A DNA stretch of 64,000 nucleotides from Roseibium album (lineage in GTDB: Bacteria > Pseudomonadota > Alphaproteobacteria > Rhizobiales > Stappiaceae), in NCBI GenBank assembly GCA_001404055.1, contig CXTY01000039.1, positions 186,001-250,000 of the forward strand, written 5' to 3'. Shown piece after piece: positions 17,660 through 26,450 of this stretch. Below the pieces are notes generated by a model that saw nothing but the letters and a program-made list of their open reading frames with translations, made no database searches and was not told the origin of the DNA. Numbering within the stretch: position 1 is the stretch's first letter; every line of letters starts with the position of its first letter. Both the position numbers and the translations under genes were made by a program.

Positions 17660-18541
17660 ATGATGCAGGACAATGACCCGTGGGAAGACCGCAAGAGTTT
17701 GACGTTCGAACAAGCAGAGGGAGCAGCATCATTACCACAACAACTGCAACTCAAAGAGGTCTCCTCCAAACTCCGGGCTGTGTTGTGGCGTATCGTTCAC
17801 GATAGTCTAAGTCGGCACCGCAAATTCGCGATAAATGCAAGACGCCCACATCTAATTGATCCATGGGACAGAATACTTCGATCGGCACACACTTTTCGCG
17901 ATCACCGCATGATTGACGAGTACGAAGAACACGCAGATACGCAGATCAGCAAGGTAAAACAGATTTTTTCAAATGGAGACTATCTGGAAATCTTCGGGTG
18001 GCTTCAATACGTTTTAAGAAACAACCCGCCACATGGATTTGCCAACGCAATTGACACCGCATTGAACTATTGCCATGCCGCTTACCGCGTCTTTGACCAC
18101 ACAACAATTGTGCCATTCAGCTCCGAAGAAGAATTGCACTCAATAGAAAAAGCCTTTGCAGAATTGGCAACCAAAGAGTTCCAAGGAGCTCGTGCTCACC
18201 TGAAGAAGTCCTTAAGTCTACTTAGCGAAGGAAATAATGCCGATAACATCAGGGAAAGCATTCACGCAGTAGAATCCATAGCGCGCACCCTAGACAATTC
18301 TGGCAAATTCTCGCGCGCACTGGCATGCATCTCAAACAAAACGAATATCCATCGCTCGATGGAAGCGGGGTTTAAGAGCCTTTACGGATACACCAGCGAT
18401 GAAAATGGGATTCGGCATCCGCTTCTTGATGATGATGAGGCATCGGTAGACGAGACGGACGCCCTCTTCATGATTGGTGCGTGTGCCTCTTTCGTCACCT
18501 ATCTCATAAACAAATCGAGAGCTGCTGGTTTGTTAGACTAG
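17660..18541 (+). CDS. AbiJ-NTD4/HEPN-type abortive infection protein
   Basis: About 293 residues. The N-terminal part (LRAVLWRIVHDSLSRHRKF) resembles the AbiJ-NTD4 domain, and the C-terminal half (ESIHAVESIARTL, then LYGYTSDENGIRHPLLD and a final helix with FVTYLINK) matches the HEPN-like C-terminus common in AbiJ-family proteins, which act as RNases or toxins that stop phage-infected cells. The start is one of two adjacent ATGs (17660/17663); a TTG at 17648 is also in frame. It lies just outside the left end of the mobile element, next to the caspase module. Function as phage defence is inferred from family. Confidence 0.75.
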   Translation: MMQDNDPWEDRKSLTFEQAEGAASLPQQLQLKEVSSKLRAVLWRIVHDSLSRHRKFAINARRPHLIDPWDRILRSAHTFRDHRMIDEYEEHADTQISKVKQIFSNGDYLEIFGWLQYVLRNNPPHGFANAIDTALNYCHAAYRVFDHTTIVPFSSEEELHSIEKAFAELATKEFQGARAHLKKSLSLLSEGNNADNIRESIHAVESIARTLDNSGKFSRALACISNKTNIHRSMEAGFKSLYGYTSDENGIRHPLLDDDEASVDETDALFMIGACASFVTYLINKSRAAGLLD

Positions 18542-18584
18542 CTGGGACGCGTGGAACATATGCGGGTGGTCCTACGAGGCCGTA

Positions 18585-18644
18585 GGCCGATGTAGCTCAG
18601 GGGTAGCTAGAGAGCAGAGCTCTCGCTCCCTTGCCAGTTGGGAA
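18585..18644 (+). pseudogene. tRNA-Gly-like 5' half remnant
   Basis: Carries the D-arm sequence GTAGCTCAGGGGTAG found in the intact tRNA-Gly at 28512 and, after an inserted GAGAGC-AGA-GCTCTC hairpin (18610-18624), an anticodon-arm-like TTGCCA. No T-arm or acceptor 3' strand follows. It is on the opposite strand to the intact gene, 72 bases from attL. Not a functional tRNA. Confidence 0.55.
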
Positions 18645-18681
18645 CTGCTATTGTGAACAAAAGAGTTTTATGTGAACGAAA

Positions 18682-18709
18682 AAAGGCCTAGGATTTCTCC
18701 TAAGCCTTT
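18682..18709. terminator. Hairpin left of attL, probable original tRNA-Gly terminator
   Basis: Stem AAAGGC-C-TAGGA/TCCTA-A-GCCTTT with one mismatch and loop TTTC. It lies directly downstream (minus strand) of where the tRNA-Gly 3' end stood before element insertion. Confidence 0.6.
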
Positions 18710-18716
18710 CTAAAAT

Positions 18717-18766
18717 TTGGAGCGGGCGATGGGATTCGAACCCACGACCCCAACCTTGGCAAGGTT
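18717..18766. repeat. attL: 50-bp copy of the tRNA-Gly 3' half
   Basis: Identical over 50 bases to 28511-28560, comprising the tRNA 3' end, T-arm and 3' side of the anticodon arm (minus strand). Identity stops at 18767, where the element's own sequence begins. Confidence 0.93.
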
Positions 18767-18860
18767 CCAAATCCAGCAAAACAGAGCTTTTCACGGCTAG
18801 TGATCCATTGATTTCATTTACTTTTTTCATACCTCGAGCTAACTCGAGCTTTAGGTTTAA

Positions 18861-18881
18861 AGTTACTCGGGAAGTTACTCG
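18861..18881 (+). repeat. Tandem AGTTACTCG repeats at element left end
   Basis: AGTTACTCG occurs at 18861-18869 and 18873-18881, immediately before the integrase start. Similar AAGTTACC pairs lie at the right end (28436). They may be arm-type integrase or excisionase sites, or operator sites of int. Confidence 0.5.
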
Positions 18882-18883
18882 TC

Positions 18884-19957
18884 ATGACCAGAAGCAGCAT
18901 CACACTCACGGAAGCATGGATGGACCGTACCCAGAAAGCGGGCCTCCACTGGTGTAAACAGAATCCTGGACTCGGGTGCCGCGTGGCTAAGTCCGGCAGC
19001 AAGAGTTGGATATTCCAGCGCAGCGGGGGTAACCGGCTGACAATCGGTCGCTGGCCCGAACTCGGGTTGCGGGCTGCCAGAGACCGCGCGGCGGACCTCG
19101 CCCAACGGGGAAGAAGCCAAAGGGCGGCCACACTGCGCGAGGCGCTGGACCTCTGGGCGGAACGCTGCATTCTCAATGGCGGTTCGGACGGAACGGTAGA
19201 AAACCGGCGAATGCAGTTCGAGAAGCATGTGGGCGACTGGATGGACAAGCCTCTCACGTCCATCACACATGCTGGTCTTGTCCGAATGCAAATGCGCGTC
19301 GGCGAGAAGTCAAAACACGCTGCCAACGACATGCTCCGCCATCTGGGCACTGTGTTCCGAACGGCCACGTCCGATCCATGGCCCGGTGCCAGCATCCGTC
19401 CGCTGAAGATTACGGAACCGCCGAAGCGGCGCACCATCGGCGACCCTGCTGCGTGGTGGCAGGAGGTGCAGACGGTCAGTTCTCCCATAATCAGGGCATA
19501 CTGGCAGTTCGTCGCTGTCACCGGCCTGCGGGAAAACGATGCGAAGACAGCCCGCCGCTCCCTTCTCAAGGACGGCTGGCTGCACCTGCCCGAGCCAAAG
19601 GGGGGCAAGTCGCGTGCGTTCGACCTGCCGCTATCCACCTGGGCTCTGGACGCGAGCCGCGACCTGCCCAAGGAGGCTGACTGGATCTTCCCCGGAGGGG
19701 TAGCCGGGGAGCACATTGTAAATCCCAAGCCGCACTCCATCCGACACCTGTGCTCAGAACACGCTCTGCGCCACCACTGGAAGTACGTCGCAGAGATCGA
19801 GGCAGGCTGTCCTTTCCCGATTGTGCAACGACTGTTGAACCATCGTGACAAGCGCGGTGTCACCGACATATACGGTGAGAGGAATATCCCAGACGATGTG
19901 GTCGCAGACTGGGCCCAGCGCATCGCCGACAAGGTCGCGGAAAGAATGGGGCTTTAG
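18884..19957 (+). CDS. int: Tyrosine integrase of the element
   Basis: A 357-residue phage-type integrase that recombines attP with the tRNA-Gly attB. Catalytic residues are visible: Arg216 in VTGLREND, His284 and Arg287 in HSIRH, His320 in LLNHRDKRGVTDIYG with Tyr330. The N-terminal arm-binding region is followed by a SAM-like core-binding domain (about residues 83-165). The gene begins 118 bases from attL, the usual position. Expression probably depends on the AT-poor leader carrying AGTTACTCG repeats. Confidence 0.92.
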   Translation: MTRSSITLTEAWMDRTQKAGLHWCKQNPGLGCRVAKSGSKSWIFQRSGGNRLTIGRWPELGLRAARDRAADLAQRGRSQRAATLREALDLWAERCILNGGSDGTVENRRMQFEKHVGDWMDKPLTSITHAGLVRMQMRVGEKSKHAANDMLRHLGTVFRTATSDPWPGASIRPLKITEPPKRRTIGDPAAWWQEVQTVSSPIIRAYWQFVAVTGLRENDAKTARRSLLKDGWLHLPEPKGGKSRAFDLPLSTWALDASRDLPKEADWIFPGGVAGEHIVNPKPHSIRHLCSEHALRHHWKYVAEIEAGCPFPIVQRLLNHRDKRGVTDIYGERNIPDDVVADWAQRIADKVAERMGL

Positions 19958-20164
19958 TTCGCTGCAGTTTTTGGCTATATTTAGGGCTTAAACACGCATT
20001 GACGGTCCCGTTTCCACATAATGGGACCGGGGCCACGTACCTGCCAGTCAAACGTCGCCCCGAGCAGCGCGCACCCCTTGGCGAAGGGGCTGACGGGGTG
20101 ATCCCGTCGCAAAGTGGCACCTGCACCGTCTCCTAAAAGCCCCGCGAGGGGTTGGAGACGTATT

Positions 20165-20443
20165 GTGCAAACTCAGCTAGACGAAAACATCCGGACGATC
20201 ATCCGCGAGGAGCTGACCAAACTCCTACCCACAGTCACCCAGACTTCCGATCCTGACCAGTTGCTGACTACCGAGGAGGTGGCGCAGCTCACAACGCTGT
20301 CTGTCGGTTACTTTGAAATCGGCCGAAGCAACGGCAACAAGAACCTTCCGCCATACATTCGTGTCGGTCGCCGCATCCTGTATCGGCGAGGCGACATCAT
20401 GAGCTGGCTCGAGAAGCGTCGGAGGGGGACTGGCCATGCATAA
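20165..20443 (+). CDS. AlpA/MerR-like small HTH DNA-binding protein
   Basis: A 92-residue protein with a HTH_17/AlpA-type domain: LLTTEEVAQLTTLSVGYFE, then IRVGRRILYRRGDIMSWLEKRR. Such proteins act as excisionases or regulators of integrase and replication genes in satellites and islands. The GTG at 20165 is preferred (GGAG seven bases upstream) over a GTG at 20114. Its end overlaps the primase start by eight bases. Confidence 0.8.
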   Translation: MQTQLDENIRTIIREELTKLLPTVTQTSDPDQLLTTEEVAQLTTLSVGYFEIGRSNGNKNLPPYIRVGRRILYRRGDIMSWLEKRRRGTGHA

Positions 20444-22748
20444 GGAAACCCCCGTCCCACTGGCAGAGAACGGGGGCTCAGTATCAAATGCAAACGGACC
20501 TGCATTCCAAGGCAACGATACTGGCCCTGCTCCAGAAGTAAACGATGCAGTTAATTTTCTGAAGTGGTTCCGTCCCGAAGGCCCGTGGGTATTAACCGCG
20601 ATCGTGCCGGGCGGACGGATTACCACCACCACATTTCGAGTGGACCAAGAGAAGCTGCTGCGCGATTGGTTATCAGCTCGCGCCGGTCACGAGAATATCT
20701 ATTTCCAGGTCAACAGCACTGGTAAGAAGAACGTTACGCGGAAGACCCGCAAGTCAGACATAGTCGCCGCCGAGTGGTTGCATGTGGATATCGATCCCAC
20801 AGGCGACATCACATCCTTCGACATAGAGCGGAAGCGGATACTAAAGAAACTTCGGGAACACTCCCCTCCGCCGTCCGTGATAGTCGACTCCGGCGGAGGA
20901 TTTCAAGCCTTCTGGAGACTGAGCGAGCCGGTTGAAGTAGATAACCCCTCGGAAGAGGCGTGGGCCGACTTCGAGCGATACAACAGACAGGTGGAAGCAG
21001 ACCTCGGCGGCGACCATTGCCACAACGTGGACCGCATCATGCGCCTCCCGGGTACGATCAATGTGCCGAACAAAAAGAAGCGCGCCAAGGGCCGCGAGCC
21101 AGCCCAGGCCAGGGTGGTGTCCCAGCAGGACCAGACATTCGAGCTGTCGGTGTTCAGCCAGGCCCCTCTGCTGGACGGGGGCGAGGTGGGAGACGTGGGA
21201 CGTCTCCGCGTCCAGATATCCGACAACCTGCCCCGGCTGTCAGAGATCGACGAGCTTGACCAGAACGGCGAGGTGCCACAGCACGTGAAGATGCTGTGCG
21301 TGCAAGGCCTGGACCCGGATAAACCGGGCCGCTACTCGTCGCGCTCGGAGTGCTTCTGGTACGTGGTCTGCGAGCTGGTCCGCTGCAAGATCCCCGACGA
21401 GATCATTGCCTCCGTGATGCTGGACCCAGACTTCCTCATCTCTGGACACGTGCTGGACCAGCGGAACCCGAACGGCTACATGGTCCGACAGCTGCAGCGG
21501 GCTCACGAGTGCGCCAACGCAGAAAATGGGACAGGTCCGCAATGGGACCGCGTGACTAAAGACGGACAGCCACTCCCATCGTTCGGCAACGCCCAAGAGG
21601 CGCTGCGCCACCTGGAAGTTAAGATCTGGCATGACGCGTTCTGCGACCGCGAGATGGTTTGTGGTCACGCGGTGCAGGACTACGAAGGCGTCGCCACAGA
21701 CAAGGCCCTGATGCTGCTTCGGGAGAAGACACGCCAACGGTGGAGTTTCGATCCCGGCAAAGAACACATTCGCGACGCGTTCTGTCTGGTCGCGCTTGAA
21801 AACCGGCACGACCCAGTGGTCGATATGCTGGACAACCTATCTTGGGACGGTCAAGAGCGGCTGGAAACATGGATGACGCGCGCCTGCGGTGTGCCAGACA
21901 CGCCATATGCGCGTGAGGTTGGAAAACTTATGCTTCGGGCGATGTGCCTCCGGGCAAGAACCCCCGGTGTCAAATTCGACCACATGGTAATTCTCGAAGG
22001 TGCGCAGGGCGCGGGCAAGTCCCTGTCTCTCAATATCTTGGCCGGCGAATGGTTTTCCGACGCCGGGCTCTTCTCTACGTCGGGCGACAGGGATCGTGCT
22101 GAGTTGCTTCAAGGAAACTGGATAAACGAGGTCGCAGAACTTGATGGTTTGTCGAAGCGGGATGTCACAGAGGTCAAGAGGTTCATAACGCAGACACATG
22201 ACGAGTACCGCGCGGCATACGCACACAGAAAGGAACGACGAGCCCGCCGCGGAATTCTTGTCGGCACCACGAACGACGACCAGTGGAATCGCGATCCGAC
22301 TGGGGCAAGAAGGTTCCTTCCCGTGCGCTGTGGCACGTTCGACCTGGACTGGCTGCGCGCCAACCGAGATCAGTTGCTAGCCGAGGCGGACACCGTGGAG
22401 AGTACCTCTCTGATACTGCCTGCGTCTGTCTGGGAAGCGGCAACAACAGAGCAAGCGGCGCGCCGTGCTGATCACTCCTGGGATGAATTTCTCGCAGAGA
22501 TGCAGCCGGAGGAACGGTTTGCTGGCAAGGATCGTGCCTCGACGAAATACATCATAGAACAGGTTTTGAAATTATCTTCTGGTGAAATTGCCCGACGGGA
22601 CACTGCCAGACTGCTGAGGGAGCGATTGCGCCATCTGGGCTGGTCGGGGCCAAAGCTGATTGCCTTCAAGGGCAAACGGCGAGCAAAGGGCTATTGGCGA
22701 GAGACCACAGAACCTGACCAGTTCGCCCCGCCAGAACCGCCGTTTTAA
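20436..22748 (+). CDS. AEP primase fused to VapE-like helicase domain
   Basis: A 770-residue replication protein. The N-terminal half resembles RepB-like archaeo-eukaryotic primases: the catalytic HVDIDP (Asp118/Asp120) and HNVDRIMRLPGTINVPNKKK region are present. The C-terminal half is a VirE/VapE P-loop ATPase with Walker A GAQGAGKS at residues 522-529, followed by NEVAELDGLSKRD and the sensor segment GTTNDDQWNRDPTGARRF. It probably initiates element replication at the adjacent repeat cluster. PICIs and P4-like satellites use analogous primase-helicases. Confidence 0.88.
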   Translation: MHKETPVPLAENGGSVSNANGPAFQGNDTGPAPEVNDAVNFLKWFRPEGPWVLTAIVPGGRITTTTFRVDQEKLLRDWLSARAGHENIYFQVNSTGKKNVTRKTRKSDIVAAEWLHVDIDPTGDITSFDIERKRILKKLREHSPPPSVIVDSGGGFQAFWRLSEPVEVDNPSEEAWADFERYNRQVEADLGGDHCHNVDRIMRLPGTINVPNKKKRAKGREPAQARVVSQQDQTFELSVFSQAPLLDGGEVGDVGRLRVQISDNLPRLSEIDELDQNGEVPQHVKMLCVQGLDPDKPGRYSSRSECFWYVVCELVRCKIPDEIIASVMLDPDFLISGHVLDQRNPNGYMVRQLQRAHECANAENGTGPQWDRVTKDGQPLPSFGNAQEALRHLEVKIWHDAFCDREMVCGHAVQDYEGVATDKALMLLREKTRQRWSFDPGKEHIRDAFCLVALENRHDPVVDMLDNLSWDGQERLETWMTRACGVPDTPYAREVGKLMLRAMCLRARTPGVKFDHMVILEGAQGAGKSLSLNILAGEWFSDAGLFSTSGDRDRAELLQGNWINEVAELDGLSKRDVTEVKRFITQTHDEYRAAYAHRKERRARRGILVGTTNDDQWNRDPTGARRFLPVRCGTFDLDWLRANRDQLLAEADTVESTSLILPASVWEAATTEQAARRADHSWDEFLAEMQPEERFAGKDRASTKYIIEQVLKLSSGEIARRDTARLLRERLRHLGWSGPKLIAFKGKRRAKGYWRETTEPDQFAPPEPPF

Positions 22749-23010
22749 GTAACCGCGGGTTACCGTAGACAGCCGTCCGGCCAGAGCCCAAAGAGAAGTC
22801 CCTAGAAGGAAATTGACTTGGTAACCGGTCGAGTAACCTCCCGGTAACCGGTCTGTAACCCTGGAAAATCGAGTAAATTAAAACAGGTAACCGAAGTAAC
22901 TACTCGAGCTTAATTATCCTTCCAAAGAAGCACAGGGGAGTGGCGCACCCCGCCTTTCCGGGCTGTCCCCTCAGTAGGGCTATCTGCGGTTACTTACGTT
23001 ACCCGGTTAC
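22749..23010. repeat. GTAAC/GTTAC repeat cluster, probable replication origin
   Basis: At least eleven GTAAC or GTTAC pentamers fall here (22749, 22759, 22821, 22833, 22844, 22855, 22887, 22896, 22989, 22998, 23006), including the palindrome GTAACCGCGGGTTAC and two copies of GGTAACCGGTC. An AT-rich patch lies at 22870-22920. The position just after the primase-helicase gene matches satellite origins. Confidence 0.6.
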
Positions 23011-23274
23011 TAGTGGTCGGTAATTCGCGAAGAATTTTCCGCGAGTGTTCCCTGACTGCTCGAGTTAATTTTTTCCTGTTCCGGCGGATTACTCCCGTCA
23101 AAAAAGAGCTCTAACCCTGACGAGGTTGAAACTTCGGCCCGAAAGACAAGCAACAACAGGTGCTTATGCCGCAAAGTAACTTTGCAAATAACTTCCGTCT
23201 TCCCGGCGGCCTCCTTGGTCGGGACAGTGAAGCTCCCTGTGTCCTCAGGTCTGTACCATGGGAGCCGCATCACC

Positions 23275-23709
23275 GTGACTAATCCTGCAGTTATTCGAAA
23301 CGAAGGCGGCCATACCCGCAGAATCGGAGACCGAGGTCTAAAGGTGGTGGAACAAATGGCGTCTCAGGGCTGCTCCGAAACGAGCATTGCCAAGACCCTA
23401 CGCATTGCAACGTCCACTTTTCGAGAGATCAAAAAACGCCAACCTGAAGTCATGGAAGCGCTTGAACGCGGCTACAGTAAAATGGAGGATGCCCTCGTAA
23501 GTCGACTTTTTTGTACGGCCATGGGCGAAAGTAAAGGTGCTGTGACAGCCGCAATTTTCCTCCTGAAAGCAAGGCGCGGATACGAAGGCACCAAGACCCC
23601 CGCGCACATCACCATCAACGACAATCGCCAACAAACAATCCAATTGCCAAGCAAGCTGGATATGGAAGAGTACCGTCGCCGATATCTGCCGGAAGCAAGC
23701 GATGCTTGA
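23275..23709 (+). CDS. terS: Terminase small subunit-like protein
   Basis: About 144 residues (175 if begun at 23182). A helix-turn-helix region (VVEQMASQGCSETSIAKTLRIATSTFREI) leads into a helical segment and a C-terminal tail ending MEEYRRRYL, as in small terminases that recognise the packaging site. It overlaps the large terminase start by eight bases, the classic terS-terL order. GTG at 23275 follows GGGAG. It presumably marks the element's own DNA for packaging. Confidence 0.72.
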   Translation: MTNPAVIRNEGGHTRRIGDRGLKVVEQMASQGCSETSIAKTLRIATSTFREIKKRQPEVMEALERGYSKMEDALVSRLFCTAMGESKGAVTAAIFLLKARRGYEGTKTPAHITINDNRQQTIQLPSKLDMEEYRRRYLPEASDA

Positions 23710-25099
23710 AGGAATATCACCATTCCAACAATCTGTCTTACAGGCACCAGAAGCTGTAAATCTCGCGCTACTCGGCGCACGCGGTGGAGGTAAGACAACA
23801 GCCGCCGTTATGCTGGCAGCCGAACACCTAAAAGATTATGGCACCGCCGCCAGCGTCCTCATCGTGCGGCGCACGCTGCGCGCGCTGTCCGACTTTGAAG
23901 ACGAGTTACTACATCTTGTCACAACTGGTTACTCCGGCGGTAGTCATGTCTATAATCGCGCCGAGAAGATCCTGCGCTGGAACGGCGGCACCATCACGAT
24001 GGCAGCCATCGAACGCACTGGCGATTACGATAAGCTTCAGGGAAAAAATTTCACGCTCTTGATCGTGGAAGAAGTGACGCAGTACCCGAGCGAGAAGGTG
24101 TTACGCCTTCTCCGGTCGAACCTCCGCGCGCCAGAAGGTGTACCGACCCGAGTAGTTTACTTGGGCAATCCCGGTGGCCCGCTGCATGGCCGTATCTTCG
24201 AGCGTCACATCCGTGACCGTTGCGATCATTCCACATACGACCTGCCTGTAGACGGTACTGAAGAGGCCGAGACATGGATCACGATCAAGTCCGGTCCAGC
24301 CGACAATCCCTTCATAAATCAACAGGCGTATATCCGCCGCCTCCGCGAGGCCTGTCACGGAGATCCTGTCCGGCTACAACAATGGCTTTTCGGTGACTGG
24401 ACCCGTGGAGAGGGCCTGATGTTTCCAGCTTTCGAGCCTGACATCCACGTCCTCTCTGGTCTTCCTATCATGAACGGCAACAACTTTCGTGCCGTCGGCG
24501 CAATCGACTGGGGAATTTCCTCCCCGAGTGTTGCTTTGATAGGTGGTGTCGCGAAACGACCAATCGCTCTTAGCAGAAGCCAAATCGCACCAAGAGATTC
24601 TGTTGTGATCTGGGACGAGACCACGGACGCAATCTTCGGCGGCGACACGTTGAACAGCTCGTCAGAGTGGCCGCCGGACAGACTGGCAGAACGGTTCGCC
24701 AACACCTGTGCAAACCATGGCATTCACAGGCCGTCCATCGTTGTGGATTCGGCTCGAGGTCTACAGGGCGACACCGTCATCGGCTTAGTCCGTGGCACAG
24801 GTCAGTTCTGGAACGTTGCACTACCTAAGAAAGGTCGCCGGGCAGAAGGCTGGGCAGACGTCAATTCTCGACTCCTCGCGACAAAGGAACGCGACTCATC
24901 CCGTCCACACCTCTACGTAAGCGACCGCTGCCTATATTTGCTGGCAACACTGCCAAACGCGGTACGAGACGAGCGTGACCCCGACGACTGGGCCGACACT
25001 CCCGTCTGCCCTGATCACGGCGGAGACGCCCTCCGCTACTTGCTGGCGGAGGCTCGCTTACAGCCCGCCCGCTTCACCCCCTCTCTTGGCATTTGTTGA
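23702..25099 (+). CDS. terL: Terminase large subunit (complete)
   Basis: A 465-residue packaging motor. The ATPase domain has Walker A GARGGGKT (25-32) and Walker B LLIVEEV (119-125); the RNase H-like nuclease keeps its acidic residues: Asp269 in AIDWG, Asp349 in VVDSA and Asp442 in GGDALRY. The linker contains DNPFINQQAYIRRLREA and QWLFGDW, typical of TerL. Nothing suggests decay. A full TerL in an element with no portal or capsid genes implies docking on a helper phage portal. Confidence 0.88.
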   Translation: MLEGISPFQQSVLQAPEAVNLALLGARGGGKTTAAVMLAAEHLKDYGTAASVLIVRRTLRALSDFEDELLHLVTTGYSGGSHVYNRAEKILRWNGGTITMAAIERTGDYDKLQGKNFTLLIVEEVTQYPSEKVLRLLRSNLRAPEGVPTRVVYLGNPGGPLHGRIFERHIRDRCDHSTYDLPVDGTEEAETWITIKSGPADNPFINQQAYIRRLREACHGDPVRLQQWLFGDWTRGEGLMFPAFEPDIHVLSGLPIMNGNNFRAVGAIDWGISSPSVALIGGVAKRPIALSRSQIAPRDSVVIWDETTDAIFGGDTLNSSSEWPPDRLAERFANTCANHGIHRPSIVVDSARGLQGDTVIGLVRGTGQFWNVALPKKGRRAEGWADVNSRLLATKERDSSRPHLYVSDRCLYLLATLPNAVRDERDPDDWADTPVCPDHGGDALRYLLAEARLQPARFTPSLGIC

Positions 25100-25113
25100 A
25101 GAAGGAGAAATTA

Positions 25114-25824
25114 ATGTCTGCCTCGCCACTTGATCAAGTAATCAGCGCTAGAAACGCTGCCAAGAAAAACCCGCACCCTGACCCGGTGACGGCGGCGCGC
25201 CAAAAGCAACGCGCTGTTCCAGTTTGTCCGCTAGATATTTCTCCCGAGGCTATAATGGGCGATGTGGTAGCGCTGGAAGGCGCGCGCAATGCGATGAAAA
25301 CCGTGAGGGATTGTTGGAACGCAATCCGAGAGGCGGCCATCGAGACCGAGGACGTGCGCAAGCTTGCTAAGGACGGGACGCGCCTAACTGAACGTGCAAC
25401 CATGGCTGTCGACGCCGCCAGAGGTCGACTGGAAGACGCCGAGAAGGCCCTTGAACAACAAATTCAGCAACGTGTCACGGTGCCAGTTGCGCCGCATCTC
25501 CAGAGCGAAATCCGAGCCGCTGTTCACGGACGCGACGATATAACCTTGCTAGTTAGGAACGAGCCCGCCGTTGCTTCGGCTATCCTGTCTGCACCCGCTT
25601 TCCTTTCGGGTTTGGATTCAAAGAAGCAAGACAGTCTGCGAAACATCGCGATCCAGTCCCATGCAAAAGAAGAGATGGCAAGACTTAAACAAGTCCGCCG
25701 CGCCAAAAATCAAGTCGACAGAGCAGGCGGCATGGTACTGACTAAACTGGATACCAAAGTCGCTAAATGGGCACAAGAAGAGCCCGGTGCTGTCACTCGC
25801 ATGCGGAACATGGCCAATGCATAA
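25114..25824 (+). CDS. Unknown helical protein following terminase
   Basis: 236 residues from an ATG preceded by GAAGGAG. Predicted mainly helical with a likely coiled coil (about residues 75-125, LEDAEKALEQQIQQ), Lys/Arg-rich at both ends. I do not recognise a family. The place directly after terL is where phages carry portal or scaffold genes, but neither length nor composition matches a portal. It may act in packaging or in redirecting helper capsid assembly; this is inference. Confidence 0.6.
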   Translation: MSASPLDQVISARNAAKKNPHPDPVTAARQKQRAVPVCPLDISPEAIMGDVVALEGARNAMKTVRDCWNAIREAAIETEDVRKLAKDGTRLTERATMAVDAARGRLEDAEKALEQQIQQRVTVPVAPHLQSEIRAAVHGRDDITLLVRNEPAVASAILSAPAFLSGLDSKKQDSLRNIAIQSHAKEEMARLKQVRRAKNQVDRAGGMVLTKLDTKVAKWAQEEPGAVTRMRNMANA

Positions 25825-25987
25825 TTTTCGTAGAGACAAACCTTTCATAGCGTGGCTAACACAAAAACAATCGCGTTTGCGAACAGAAAGGCAAATTCAA
25901 TATTTTGAACGCCGAAAGGTTGCCGAGCCTGCAAGTGCCGCTGAATTCGACGCAGAGATAGCAATCTTACAGGATAGATTCAGATGA
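25817..25987 (+). CDS. Small basic protein of unknown function
   Basis: A 56-residue Arg/Lys-rich protein (MHNFRRDKPFIAWLTQKQ start) beginning inside the last codons of the preceding gene and ending in an ATGA overlap with the next, so it sits in a tightly coupled operon. No family recognised; charge suggests nucleic-acid or protein binding. Confidence 0.5.
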   Translation: MHNFRRDKPFIAWLTQKQSRLRTERQIQYFERRKVAEPASAAEFDAEIAILQDRFR

Positions 25988-26316
25988 CTGACGAAGAATT
26001 TTTACAAGCTGCCAAAGCCAATTTGTCATCGAAAACAATCGCCGCCGCTGTGGCCTGCGCTTCAGCACAAATGGCGTTACCGCACAGAATTACGCCAAGA
26101 GAAGTATCTAAGATAGCAGACGCGCTTGGCGCACCACGCAGTCCAGTCCTAGCCCTTACGGGATGGATCTTTGCGAAGGCGGACAGGCCCAACCGCAGAG
26201 TGTTTTTTGACGTGCTTTGTCCAAAGATGAGCCGACACGAGGCTCGATGGCCAACAGACCGGGAAACGTTGTTCGCACTGGGCATCTGCCGGACGACAAG
26301 TACGCAATTGATGTGA
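25984..26316 (+). CDS. Small unknown protein, coupled
   Basis: 110 residues, ATGA-coupled to the gene before it. An alpha-helical N-terminus (EEFLQAAKANLSSKTIAAAVACASAQMALP) and a possible HTH-like ITPREVSKIADALGAPRS segment are visible. No family recognised. It ends the conserved-looking replication/packaging block; the cargo cassette starts 134 bases later. Confidence 0.55.
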   Translation: MTDEEFLQAAKANLSSKTIAAAVACASAQMALPHRITPREVSKIADALGAPRSPVLALTGWIFAKADRPNRRVFFDVLCPKMSRHEARWPTDRETLFALGICRTTSTQLM

Positions 26317-26450
26317 TTACTATCCTGACCTGAGATCCACAATCGATGCAAGTATTGATTGCCGAATCAGGTTGTGTGATGTTCGTTTCGCTACTTTTTG
26401 CAATGAAACAGGCCAAGCACGGCCGCTCGCCATAGACGGACGAACATCAG

